Below are positions 34,737 through 43,556 of a stretch of DNA of 64,000 nucleotides, piece by piece. Below the pieces are notes generated by a model. It was not told where the DNA came from, did no database searches, and worked only from the letters and a program-made list of their open reading frames with translations. Source of the stretch: CAG-390 sp003523225 (GTDB lineage Bacteria > Bacillota > Clostridia > Oscillospirales > CAG-272); NCBI GenBank assembly GCA_902461815.1, contig CABPZE010000010.1:1-64000 (forward strand). The letters are read 5' to 3'. Position numbers and translations under genes: made by a program. Positions within the stretch are counted from its first letter, which is position 1. Every line of letters begins with the position of its first letter.

Positions 34737-36794
34737 TCAGGAAAGATAATCGTCAATACACGTCTTGAGCCGCGTAAGCACGTCCTTGATATCCGTGCCG
34801 CGCACCTGAGCGCCCGCGGCGTCAAAGTGACCGCCGCCGCCCATCTGCTCAAGCACGAGCTGAACATTTATACTTCCGCCCGAACGCGCCGAGATCATGA
34901 CCTCTCCTCCCGTCTCGATAAGCACAAAGGCGGCGTCCACTCCGCGAACGGTAAGCAGCTTGTCGGCGGTCTTGGAGGCTGTGACGCGATCTACTGAGCG
35001 CGCCTCGGCGACGGCGGAGGCGTCATCCGGGTCGGCGTCTGCGGCTGAACCGCGACCGACGGCAATTGCTATTCTTGAGCGGTAGATGCAGACCTCAGCG
35101 CCGAGTTTTGATTCGGTGATATAGCTTGAAAGATCCTCATAGAAGAAGGTCCTGGCGATCTCCGAGCTTGCGCCGCATTCGCGCAGGTAAAGCGCGGCGG
35201 CAAAGGTGCGCGCGGTGGTGGAGCGGGTGAAGTCAAGAGTATCAAGCATTATTCCGGCAAGCATGATGTCAGCCTCGCGGCGTGAAAGCCCCGCCCCGTC
35301 AGGCGTCTCCTGCCCGGCTCTTGAGAGCTCCAGCATCTCCGCCACAAGCTCGCAGGTGGAGGACGCAGACGGCTCGATGTATATAAGCTCCGGCTCGTTT
35401 ACAAACTCCTGAGCCTTGCGGTGATGGTCGACTATAACTGTCCGGAAGACATTTGCGGCGATCTCCGGAGACTCGCATATCTGAAGATTGTTGACGTCGG
35501 CAACGATAAGCAGAGTGTCGGAGCGGATCATGTCAAGCCCGTCGGCAGCGTCAATGAACAGCCCGTCAAAGTCCAGCGACGTGTCGGCAAACAGCCCCTC
35601 GGTGCAGACGGTGAAATTGCGGCTCTTGCGGTCAACCACTATCTTTACGTCGGAGACATAGCGTGAGGCAAGCCGCGCAAGCCCGACGCAGGCTCCTATG
35701 CAGTCAAAATCAGGGTTTTTATGCCCCATGATAAGCACATTTCCCGACTCGCCGATAAGAGTGGCAAGTCGGTCGGACACCACACGGGAGGTAACGGCAG
35801 TGCGCTCGCGCGAGCTTTTGGTGCGCCCGCCGAAAAATTCCGTTCCCTTGCGCGTTCTCAGCACGACCTGATCGCCGCCGCGCTGAAGCGCGGTCTCAAG
35901 CGCCGCCGCGGCTTCCTTTTCGCGCTCAGCCACGCTCTCCCCGGCGGCGGACATACCTATCGAAACGGTAAGGGACATTCCCGCCTCGCCGGTCTTTACG
36001 TTTCTTACGGCGTCAAGCACGCCGAATTTATCGGATATTGCGGAAGTAAGCTGTTTTTGCGGAAATACCACGAGGAATTTGTCGCGGTCGTATTCGCGCA
36101 TCAGACCGTCCATACCGACGACCCATGCCTTCAGTATCTCCTCCACACGGTTTGCCGCCTCGCGGTAGGAAACACGCGCGTACTGCGCCAGCTCCTCAAG
36201 GTTGTCAAGCGCAAGATACGCCACGACCGAAAGCTCATCGTCGGCGCGCGCCTCCGCCGCCTCGATCTTTGAAAGATCGTCAAGCGTCAGCAGGTAATAT
36301 TTGCGATCCTGCGTGCTCATCTCATAGGCGCGGACAAGATACGGCGAGTCCTTTATCTCCGCCCTTACGCCCTCGGAGGGGTCGGCGGCAATGAGAGCTG
36401 ACACCGGAACGGCGCAGAACGAGCCGAGATTCAGCCCGGCAAGCGTTTCGCCGGAATCTGCCGCCCGCTGCATGGCTGTATTTGACCAGACTATCTTCCC
36501 GTCCTCCGTCGTTATCGCGGCGGGCATTTCAATACCGCGCAGAGTATCTGTCATAAGACTGCCGATAGACGCCCGCTCCTTTTCACTCATCCGGAAAACT
36601 GCGGGACTGCGCATAAGCAGACACACTGCGGCTGCCGCCGCGCAGTATACGAGCAGGAAGACCAACGCCGCCGGAAATGCGGGAATTTCGGTAAACGCCG
36701 TTATTATCGCCAGCGCGGCAAGAAAAACTCCGCCTGCGGCAACACAGATAAGCAGCGCCAAATTTTCGGGGATCCTGTCCCTTTTATTCGACAT
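34737..36794 (-). CDS. gdpP: c-di-AMP phosphodiesterase GdpP-like
   Basis: This 685-residue membrane protein has two N-terminal helices (about 13-60), a PAS-like domain, a degenerate GGDEF domain (the loop reads DRDKFLVVF instead of a GGDEF-like motif), and DHH/DHHA1 phosphodiesterase domains with GHKNPDFDCIG, ADVNN, the DHH in VDHHRKA, and the terminal GGGGHFDAAG. It hydrolyses c-di-AMP, the messenger that controls potassium transport, so a link with the ktr genes at 3706-5781 is plausible. It begins three bases after the DUF2232 gene. Confidence 0.93.
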   Translation of the reverse strand: MSNKRDRIPENLALLICVAAGGVFLAALAIITAFTEIPAFPAALVFLLVYCAAAAAVCLLMRSPAVFRMSEKERASIGSLMTDTLRGIEMPAAITTEDGKIVWSNTAMQRAADSGETLAGLNLGSFCAVPVSALIAADPSEGVRAEIKDSPYLVRAYEMSTQDRKYYLLTLDDLSKIEAAEARADDELSVVAYLALDNLEELAQYARVSYREAANRVEEILKAWVVGMDGLMREYDRDKFLVVFPQKQLTSAISDKFGVLDAVRNVKTGEAGMSLTVSIGMSAAGESVAEREKEAAAALETALQRGGDQVVLRTRKGTEFFGGRTKSSRERTAVTSRVVSDRLATLIGESGNVLIMGHKNPDFDCIGACVGLARLASRYVSDVKIVVDRKSRNFTVCTEGLFADTSLDFDGLFIDAADGLDMIRSDTLLIVADVNNLQICESPEIAANVFRTVIVDHHRKAQEFVNEPELIYIEPSASSTCELVAEMLELSRAGQETPDGAGLSRREADIMLAGIMLDTLDFTRSTTARTFAAALYLRECGASSEIARTFFYEDLSSYITESKLGAEVCIYRSRIAIAVGRGSAADADPDDASAVAEARSVDRVTASKTADKLLTVRGVDAAFVLIETGGEVMISARSGGSINVQLVLEQMGGGGHFDAAGAQVRGTDIKDVLTRLKTCIDDYLS

Positions 36795-36797
36795 TTA

Positions 36798-38006
36798 TTA
36801 GTCCTCCTTTTTCAGGCTGAAAAACAGCCTGCGGATGGGAATTATTATACATATCACACCGCCCACGGCGGCAAAAAGGCAAACCCCCTGCCACCCGGCA
36901 AAAAGCACCGCAGCCGCGGCAATGACCGTTACAAGCGTGCCAAGGAAATTAAGCTCCGCCTTTTTTGCGGCGCGCCTTGCCGCTGACACCGCGTAAACCG
37001 CAAGCGGAAGCGCCAGAGCCAGCATAAGATTTTCACACACCACTGCCGGAGCGCCCTCGGCAAAGTCGGAGGCAAAAATGACATAAGCCAAAGACGCGGC
37101 AAAGTAAAGTCCGCCGGTCACGGGGGAAACAACATATCTGCCAGGCACGCGCGTGAACTCCTCCGGCTCGATCTCAAGCCCGCGGAAGACAGCTCCGCAC
37201 ACCGATACCGAGAAAAAGGCAAGCACCTCCGCCGCCACCGCCGCAAGACCCGGCAGCATACGCAGTATCGAATCAACATACTGCTCGACCGCGCCGGAGC
37301 CTGCATCGACGCCAAGGGAGGCATACCTTGAAAGTGTGCTTTCAATAAGGCAGTCCTTGAGCCAGGCAAAAAACGAACCCATCCCTACGACACCGTCGGG
37401 CAATCCGTATTCGGGTGACAAAAGGATAAAAAGCAAGCCGAAGCCTGCCGCCGACAGCGCGGTCGAAGCCGCGGTGGAGGCTACAGCCTCGCCCACCGTC
37501 GAGCGCGGGTAAACATACGCAAGCACAAGCGCCGGAGGCACAAAGGCAAGTCCGGGCAGCACTCCCGCAGGACCGAGCATAAGCGCTCCTGCCGCCGCGC
37601 CAAGAAGCGCCGAAACTGCAAACGCAATGCGGTTGACACGGAAGAGGAAGGCTCCCACTCCCACCGCAACGCATATTCCGACATAAACGGCGGGAAGCGC
37701 AAATTTTCCGCTGAAAAGCACGGAAAGATACGCCGGAACGATGACCCCGACCACTGTCATGCGCTCACGAGCAAAGAATCCGATAAACAGGGCGCACAAA
37801 AGCATTGCAAGCCCGGCAACCGCATCATGACGGAAAGCACAGCAGGCAACTGCCGCCGCCGTTACCGCTCCAAGAGGAAAAAGCGTGTATTGAAACGGAA
37901 TGTAAGCATGTATGCGCACGCCGCGATCTGCCGCCTGCGGTGCGCTGCTGTTACTGCCGCCCTCAATCATATCAACAACCGTGCCTTTCCCAATTTTAAG
38001 CGTCAC
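36798..38006 (-). CDS. DUF2232 (YybS-like) membrane protein
   Basis: A polytopic membrane protein of 402 residues (or 390 from ATG 37970), with eight to nine helices rich in Ala, Gly and Val, including a pronounced FAVSALLGAAAGALML stretch. The position just upstream of gdpP, rplI and dnaB is the standard place of YybS, and the sequence character agrees. The start is uncertain: GTG 38006 has a weak GAGG, ATG 37970 has AAAGGC further away. Function is unknown; ECF-transporter-like S components have been suggested for the family. Confidence 0.75.
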   Translation of the reverse strand: MTLKIGKGTVVDMIEGGSNSSAPQAADRGVRIHAYIPFQYTLFPLGAVTAAAVACCAFRHDAVAGLAMLLCALFIGFFARERMTVVGVIVPAYLSVLFSGKFALPAVYVGICVAVGVGAFLFRVNRIAFAVSALLGAAAGALMLGPAGVLPGLAFVPPALVLAYVYPRSTVGEAVASTAASTALSAAGFGLLFILLSPEYGLPDGVVGMGSFFAWLKDCLIESTLSRYASLGVDAGSGAVEQYVDSILRMLPGLAAVAAEVLAFFSVSVCGAVFRGLEIEPEEFTRVPGRYVVSPVTGGLYFAASLAYVIFASDFAEGAPAVVCENLMLALALPLAVYAVSAARRAAKKAELNFLGTLVTVIAAAAVLFAGWQGVCLFAAVGGVICIIIPIRRLFFSLKKED

Positions 38007-38046
38007 AGCCTCAAAACGTGACCGGACAATATTTCTACATTGTAAT

Positions 38047-38075
38047 AGTATAACACAAAACGTCCGAAATGTAAA
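38047..38075 (-). promoter_or_regulatory. Promoter of the yybS-ftsH operon
   Basis: TTTACA (38075-38070), 17-bp spacer and TATACT (38052-38047), about 40 bp before the first start codon. Confidence 0.6.
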
Positions 38076-38230
38076 TATATTTATTTGAAAACAATATAAA
38101 TATGCGGTGAAGAAAGCCCGAAAACGTGTGGCGGGAGAAAAACCTCAGCCTCCGCCGGGCAAACACAGCGAAATAAGTGTTGTTTTTTCTCCTTTATTGT
38201 AATTTTACATCATTTTTCGTCGCTTTTCTC

Positions 38231-38268
38231 TTGACAATTCGTTCGTTTTAGTGTATTATTACACTAAA
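38231..38268 (+). promoter_or_regulatory. Promoter with palindromic operator of the XRE operon
   Basis: TTGACA (38231-38236), 17-bp spacer and TATTAT (38254-38259). A perfect palindrome with nine-base arms TTTAGTGTA and TACACTAAA around TTAT spans 38247-38268 and covers the -10. A repressor bound here would block RNA polymerase, and the XRE protein encoded just downstream is the natural candidate. Confidence 0.8.
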
Positions 38269-38303
38269 TAGGTGTCGGATAATGACGAAAGGAGGGAGTA
38301 AAA

Positions 38304-38879
38304 ACGGACCGTGACACGCTGATCGCCGCCTGCGACCGGAGTCTGCGCCTGCTGCGCGCCGAGGCGGGACTGACACAGGACGACATGGCGCACGAGCTGG
38401 GTATATCTAAAAAGACCCTGATCGGAATAGAAAAAGGCCGTTCCTCCCTCGGCTGGACGGGCAGCGCCGCGCTGTGTCTTTTGTTCGGAGACAGCCCCAC
38501 GCTCCGCCGCGAGCTTTCGGGCGACCCACTGCGCACCGCCGCAGAGCTGCGCGGACACACCCCGCCCGAACCGCCTGCGCCAACACCCGCAAAGGGAGAA
38601 AACAACTTTGCTTTTCCCGCTCCCGCGCCGGACGGCGCGCCTGCTGCGGAAGCGCCGCCCGCTTCCTCACCGCTCTGGCGAACCGTCGCACGGCTCGGGC
38701 GCTTTACGGCGGAGCAGAATATGATCTCCGAGCATTACAGGCTTCTCGACCACTCCGGCAGACGTGTATTTGCCTCATTTGATTATCCGGAGGTAGCGGC
38801 GGAGGCGGCACGGCTCACGGAGGCAGGAATACAGGACACGGAAGGAGGAGATTCCTATGACGCAAAGCAAAAACAATAA
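38304..38879 (+). CDS. XRE-family regulator that appears to start at ACG
   Basis: A complete helix-turn-helix (LRLLRAEAGLTQDDMAHELGISKKTL pattern across 38,331-38,415) is encoded in a frame that has no ATG, GTG or TTG before it: the frame opens after TGA at 38283. GGAGG (38291-38295) stands eight bases before ACG at 38304, giving a 191-residue protein MDRDTLIAACD and onward. The first ATG (38385) would remove half the DNA-binding domain. A Pro/Ala-rich linker follows, then a C-terminal domain containing RLGRFTAEQNMISEHYRLLD. It overlaps the next gene by 23 bp. Confidence 0.7.
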   Translation, partial: TDRDTLIAACDRSLRLLRAEAGLTQDDMAHELGISKKTLIGIEKGRSSLGWTGSAALCLLFGDSPTLRRELSGDPLRTAAELRGHTPPEPPAPTPAKGENNFAFPAPAPDGAPAAEAPPASSPLWRTVARLGRFTAEQNMISEHYRLLDHSGRRVFASFDYPEVAAEAARLTEAGIQDTEGGDSYDAKQKQ

Positions 38880-39411
38880 CATCGCGCCGGACGGCAAGCG
38901 CCGCATAAGGCGTGCATACGGGATATTCTTCCCTTTCTGGCCAATATATTTTTACGGTGCGTCCCGGCTCATCCCCACGCTTGCCGTGACCCTCTTGCTT
39001 GACAGTGCTTTTCTTATCGCAGTTCTTCTGCTTTTCAGCGCCGCGCGGCGGGGTACGGCGGGCGGAGACGTGGGAAATATCTGGCGGCGCAAGATCCTGC
39101 CCTTTTACCTTTGCGACCTTGCCGGCTCATTTCTCGGCGGGGGAATTTTGCGGCTTTCGGTGCTTCTGCTTCCGGAAATATTCGGCGTTGACAAGGCATA
39201 TTACGCCGAAACTGCTGCCAAATGTCCGCTGACCGACCTGCGCACAATGATACCGCTTTTGCTTTCCATATTCCTTGCCGGGGCAGCGGTGTACCTGCTT
39301 TGCAGCCGTGCGGTGTTCCGGCGCGAAAGGCACGGCAGGGCAATATCCCTGGTTCTTGCCCTGATAAGCGCGCCTTACTCAATGCTCATTCCCACTCTGT
39401 TTGAAAAATAA
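38857..39411 (+). CDS. Membrane protein of unknown function, XRE operon
   Basis: A 184-residue protein with a basic N-terminus and about four membrane helices (around residues 37-60, 80-105, 128-150, 160-180). No family recognised. ATG 38857 is preceded by GGAGGAG inside the 3' end of the regulator gene, so translation is coupled to it. Possibly a membrane partner or target of the regulator. Confidence 0.6.
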   Translation: MTQSKNNNIAPDGKRRIRRAYGIFFPFWPIYFYGASRLIPTLAVTLLLDSAFLIAVLLLFSAARRGTAGGDVGNIWRRKILPFYLCDLAGSFLGGGILRLSVLLLPEIFGVDKAYYAETAAKCPLTDLRTMIPLLLSIFLAGAAVYLLCSRAVFRRERHGRAISLVLALISAPYSMLIPTLFEK

Positions 39412-39443
39412 ACGGATAAAAATAAAAAACAAGGAACAGTAAA

Positions 39444-39983
39444 ATGTCATACGATAGAAGAACTCTTGCCTCGGATTCACCGTGGGCGATCGTTGCGTCG
39501 CTGCTGATGATCTTTGCAGCTGTCATGATACTTGCCATCATTCCCTCACGCCTTCAGGGAGCGGACGAATGGGGGCTTGCCGTATCGCTGCTTCCGCTGC
39601 TTCCGTCCGCCGCGTGCATATGCACCGCCGTTATGCTCGTCTCGCGCAAAAACAGCCTGATACCGACCGCAGTCCCGGTCGCGGCAGTCTGCTTTTTCAT
39701 CGCCGCAAGCTCGGTCGGCGGCGGAACATGGTACTTCATTGTCTGCTGTCTTATCAGCACCTCCCTCGCGGCACTTTACCTGCTTGCCGCATCGGGTACT
39801 CTTTCCTCCCGCACGCCCCTGCTTGCGGTATGCGCCGCTGCCGCGCTCTGGACCCTCATCACCGTCCCGCTGACGCTGAGCGGCGCCGACCCCGGAGCGG
39901 CGGTATCCGGATTTGCCCCCGCCGTGTGCGCCGCCGCCATCTTCTGCGTAGGCTGCGGAATGCGCCGCGGCAGACTCTATTGA
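39444..39983 (+). CDS. Second small membrane protein, XRE operon
   Basis: A 179-residue protein made almost wholly of five to six hydrophobic helices with short loops (IVASLLMIFAAVMILAII first). No conserved motif is recognised. It follows the previous membrane gene by 32 bp with AAGGAAC as ribosome site. Function unknown. Confidence 0.6.
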   Translation: MSYDRRTLASDSPWAIVASLLMIFAAVMILAIIPSRLQGADEWGLAVSLLPLLPSAACICTAVMLVSRKNSLIPTAVPVAAVCFFIAASSVGGGTWYFIVCCLISTSLAALYLLAASGTLSSRTPLLAVCAAAALWTLITVPLTLSGADPGAAVSGFAPAVCAAAIFCVGCGMRRGRLY

Positions 39984-40035
39984 ACCCGTTATATCAAATA
40001 ACATAATATTTCACGATAAGAAAGTGAGGAAAAAA

Positions 40036-40884
40036 ATGAAATACTCCGAAAAGCTCAGAAAAGGCGCTTCAATGTGCTTTACCGGCAAGCTCGACCGGGA
40101 ATCCTTCCGCGCTTTTGCCGCAGCAGGTATCGACTGTGCCGAGCTGTCATTCAACTACAATTACTACTTCAACGTCTCCGGCTTTGTTGACCGCCCCGAG
40201 GATTTTGCCCGCATTGCCGCGGACGAGGGCGTGGAGATATGGTCGGTGCATATCCCCTTCTCACGGAAGCTCGACATCTCCACCGAGGACAAGGAGCTGC
40301 GCGCCATTACCCTTTACACTGACCGCGCAATGATACGCGCCTCCGCCCGCGCGGGAGCAACGGTCATGGTACTGCATCCCTCAAGCGAACCAATTGACGA
40401 CGAGCGCCGCCCGGAAAGACTTCGTCTCAGCCGCGAGGCTATCATAATGCTCAACGAAGAATGCGAGCGCCTTGGCATGAGGCTGGCGGTAGAGGATCTG
40501 CCCCGCACCTGCCTTTGCAACCGTTCGGGAGAAATGGTTGAGCTGCTGGACGGCACCGGAGCGGGAGCCGTGTTTGACACCAACCACGCGCTTTTTGAGG
40601 ACAACGTCGGATTCATCGACGCGCTGACCGCCGGAGGCATAAAGATACACACCCTGCACATCTCGGATTACTTCCGCGACGCCGCCGGAGTGCTTGACGA
40701 AAGGCACGTCCTGCCCGGAGAGGGTATAAACAACTGGAATGAGATAATTGACGCTCTTGAGCGTCACGGATATACCGGACCGCTGATGTATGAAGTACCC
40801 GCCCGTCCCAAAACGCGGGAGGTCCCCTACACTTTTGCCGAGCTTGCGGAAAATATGCGCCGCCTTGCCGCAAAAGAGATCTGA
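40036..40884 (+). CDS. Sugar phosphate isomerase/epimerase-like TIM barrel
   Basis: The 282-residue TIM barrel shows AVEDLPRT with the first metal glutamate, VFDTNHAL, TLHISDYF with histidine and aspartate, and MYEVPARP with the last glutamate. ATG 40036 has GTGAGGA just upstream; GTG 40024 is part of that site. It lies 52 bp after the membrane gene and may share its transcript. Third barrel of the class in the window. Substrate unknown. Confidence 0.85.
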   Translation: MKYSEKLRKGASMCFTGKLDRESFRAFAAAGIDCAELSFNYNYYFNVSGFVDRPEDFARIAADEGVEIWSVHIPFSRKLDISTEDKELRAITLYTDRAMIRASARAGATVMVLHPSSEPIDDERRPERLRLSREAIIMLNEECERLGMRLAVEDLPRTCLCNRSGEMVELLDGTGAGAVFDTNHALFEDNVGFIDALTAGGIKIHTLHISDYFRDAAGVLDERHVLPGEGINNWNEIIDALERHGYTGPLMYEVPARPKTREVPYTFAELAENMRRLAAKEI

Positions 40885-40939
40885 AGCGCATCCCCAAGAG
40901 GAACAATACTTAAAATATAAACAATTTTACCCTTTTCGC

Positions 40940-40968
40940 TTGACATACTCTTAAACAATTGTTCTAAT
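40940..40968 (+). promoter_or_regulatory. Promoter of GLUG gene 1 with AACAATTGTT palindrome
   Basis: TTGACA (40940-40945), 17-bp spacer and TCTAAT (40963-40968). The spacer holds the palindrome AACAATTGTT (40954-40963) touching the -10. The same arrangement precedes the second GLUG gene. Confidence 0.7.
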
Positions 40969-41030
40969 GAATATAATGACTGCCGATCAAGAAACGTCGG
41001 CGGGATAATTTCAGAAACGAGGTAAAAAAC

Positions 41031-43256
41031 ATGCGCAAACTCATTTCCATCCTTCTCTCAGCGCTTATGATCATGTCCATTTGCGCTATGGGTATCAGCG
41101 CCGCTCCCAACGCCGACGAAGTTGGCAAGGTTGCAGCATCCTACGTTCCCGAGGGTACTGCGGTCTCCTCCTTGGCGGACGTTTCCGATCCCGCAGGTAA
41201 CTATTATCTTGCCGCTGACATCACACTTCCGGGCACTATCCCTGTAACATTTACCGGAACCATCGACGGCAACGGTCACACCATCACCGTATCCGCACCA
41301 ATGTTCCAGGCATTCGCCGGAACGCTCAAGAACGTGACTATCGCCGGAGCGATCGACAACTCCGCACTCGCGGAAATCCACACCGGCGCAGTCAGCGCTT
41401 ACGTTCCCACCGCTCAGAAGGCTGTTTTTGAAAACGTCAAAAACACCGCCACCGTCAAGGGCGTTACCACCGACTTCACGGCGGCAGCTCCCGACGGAAC
41501 GGAATACAAATACCGTGCCGGCTGCGGCGGCTTTATCGGACTTGCCGAAGGCTCGGTTGAGATCACAAACTGCGTCAACATCGCAGATATCACCGGTCAT
41601 GCCACCGGCGGCTTTATCGGCTATTCCGAGGGCAAATTTGATGAGGGCGCTTCCATCGTCATCAAGAACTCTCTCAACACCGGTAAGATCTCCGACGCAG
41701 GTGCCGTAAAGGTTAACAACAACCCCTCAGTGGGCGGATTTATCGGTATCTGCAACAACACTCTCAGCGTGACCCTTGAGGATCTCCGCAACGACGGTGA
41801 GGTCTCCGGCCTCCACGGTGAAGCGGCTCACTCCGCCACCACTCCCGCCGGCGGTATCATAGGCTACCACTACACCGGTATAAAGGATCAGTCCAAGGGG
41901 CTTGTAACGATGAAAAACATCGTTAACAACGCCAATGTCGTCGGCTCTAACCAGGTTGGCGGTATTGCAGGCTGGATACGTATCAATCTTGTCGCCGAAG
42001 ATCTTGAAAACAACGGCTCTGTCAAATCTGTCGGCAACTACGCCGGCGGTCTGTTCGGGCGCACCGGATCTGACGGCGCTGCCGTCACCGACGGCACTGC
42101 CTTCTTCTCCAATGCCAAGCTGACCAACTGCGTCAACAACGCGCCGGTTCTTTCCTATAAGTCACAGACCGGCGGTATCATAGGATATTCCAATGCCGGA
42201 ATTGAATGCCACTGCTGCACCAACAACGCCGATATCACTCCCGCTACGGGTCTGGCAGGCGGTATCCTCGGCAGCGCCGGTGAATACGGAACTCTCAAGG
42301 CATACAACTGCGTAAACAACGGTAAGATCGTATCTCCCGACAACTACGCAGGCGGTATTGCCGGACGTGTTCAGGGTCTTAACAGCAAAGCCACCAATCA
42401 CTCCATCGAAAGCGGCGGTTACATCATCGACCTGCGTTACTGCACCAACAACGGTGACGTTGAGGGCGGAATGTCTACCGGAGGTATGGTAGGAAGCGCC
42501 GGCGCCAGCTCAAGGATCGGTCTTGAATCCATCATGTACTGCACAAACAGCGGTAACATAACCAACAACGGCTCCAAGACCACCGCAAACTCCAACGCGG
42601 GCGCCGGCGGTATCCTCGGTTATGCCTACGGAGCTGCGACCGAATATCCCTGCGTTAAATACTGCGTCAACACCGGTGACGTCACCGCAAAAGGTTCATT
42701 CAGTATTGCCGCCAATATCATTGCATATTTCAACAGCGACAAGACAGTCATATCCGGCAACGTCGCTGTCGGCAAGCTCACCGCCGAGGTCGCCGAAAAC
42801 GTTTTCGTATTCTGCTGGAACAACGCTTCCGTTCTGAACCCCGATAACGTAAAGGGCAACTACATTCTCAGCAGCAACACATACGGTCTGACCCGCGAGT
42901 CAGTGGACGGCAACCCCGTAACCGACACCGTCTACGAGTGCAACAAGATCGAAGCCGCCGACCTTGCCTCCGGAAAGGTATGCTATGACCTCAACGCCGC
43001 TATCAAGGCGGAGGACGCCTCGGTAGCAAATGACGTATTCTATCAGGTTCTCGGCGTCGACAAGTGCCCGACTCCCGTATACTCCAAAAACGGAGTGGTT
43101 GAGAAGAATGCCGACGGCAGCTTCCAGAACCCGAAGGCTCCCGTAGTCGATCCGACACCCACCGGTGACGCCGCTCTTGCAGTCGTCGCTGTCATGAGCG
43201 TGGCTCTCGTCACACTCCTCGGCACTGCATACGTTTCAAAGAAGGTAAGAGGCTGA
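41031..43256 (+). CDS. Surface protein with GLUG-type repeats, paralog 1
   Basis: A 741-residue exported protein. A signal peptide (residues 1 to about 24, MRKLISILLSALMIMSICAM) is followed by GTIDGNGHTI and then about eleven repeats of 35-50 residues of the GLUG kind (GGhhG, a strand, NC-hNNG-h), for example TGGFIGYSEG and YAGGIAGRVQ. The end is PTPTGD, a hydrophobic helix and KKVRG, an arrangement like a sortase signal with a non-classical motif. Such proteins usually act in adhesion or as surface display scaffolds. Paralog of 43557-45635. Confidence 0.85.
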   Translation: MRKLISILLSALMIMSICAMGISAAPNADEVGKVAASYVPEGTAVSSLADVSDPAGNYYLAADITLPGTIPVTFTGTIDGNGHTITVSAPMFQAFAGTLKNVTIAGAIDNSALAEIHTGAVSAYVPTAQKAVFENVKNTATVKGVTTDFTAAAPDGTEYKYRAGCGGFIGLAEGSVEITNCVNIADITGHATGGFIGYSEGKFDEGASIVIKNSLNTGKISDAGAVKVNNNPSVGGFIGICNNTLSVTLEDLRNDGEVSGLHGEAAHSATTPAGGIIGYHYTGIKDQSKGLVTMKNIVNNANVVGSNQVGGIAGWIRINLVAEDLENNGSVKSVGNYAGGLFGRTGSDGAAVTDGTAFFSNAKLTNCVNNAPVLSYKSQTGGIIGYSNAGIECHCCTNNADITPATGLAGGILGSAGEYGTLKAYNCVNNGKIVSPDNYAGGIAGRVQGLNSKATNHSIESGGYIIDLRYCTNNGDVEGGMSTGGMVGSAGASSRIGLESIMYCTNSGNITNNGSKTTANSNAGAGGILGYAYGAATEYPCVKYCVNTGDVTAKGSFSIAANIIAYFNSDKTVISGNVAVGKLTAEVAENVFVFCWNNASVLNPDNVKGNYILSSNTYGLTRESVDGNPVTDTVYECNKIEAADLASGKVCYDLNAAIKAEDASVANDVFYQVLGVDKCPTPVYSKNGVVEKNADGSFQNPKAPVVDPTPTGDAALAVVAVMSVALVTLLGTAYVSKKVRG

Positions 43257-43283
43257 ACGATTCAGTGAAAAATATCTGACATA

Positions 43284-43313
43284 ACTGCCCGGGCGCAAAT
43301 GCGCCCGGGCAGT
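43284..43313 (+). terminator. Hairpin after GLUG gene 1
   Basis: ACTGCCCGGGCGC and GCGCCCGGGCAGT pair around AAAT. Very stable, but no T-run follows at once. Confidence 0.65.
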
Positions 43314-43465
43314 TCCGGTTACGGGTAATCACAAAATGATTTTATTATAATTCTAATCCGCTCATTCTCCGACATCTTATTTATCCAAAATCCCAATGAC
43401 CGACTGAAGCATCGCCGCGAAACAGTATGTTTCTGATTGAATATAAACAATTTTTCCCTTTTCTC

Positions 43466-43494
43466 TTGACATGTACTTAAACAATTGTTATAAT
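43466..43494 (+). promoter_or_regulatory. Promoter of GLUG gene 2 with AACAATTGTT palindrome
   Basis: TTGACA (43466-43471), 17-bp spacer, TATAAT (43489-43494), with AACAATTGTT at 43480-43489 overlapping the -10 by one base. The upstream stretch ATATAAACAATTTT is also shared with gene 1. Confidence 0.8.
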
Positions 43495-43556
43495 AAAAAT
43501 AATCACTGTCGGTTTTGTTATGACGACAGTCAAAATTCAGAAACGAGGTAAAAAAC

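Noticed and set aside
38385..38879. XRE gene starting at ATG 38385
   Set aside because: It would cut off the first helices of the DNA-binding domain, which are clearly encoded upstream in the same frame.
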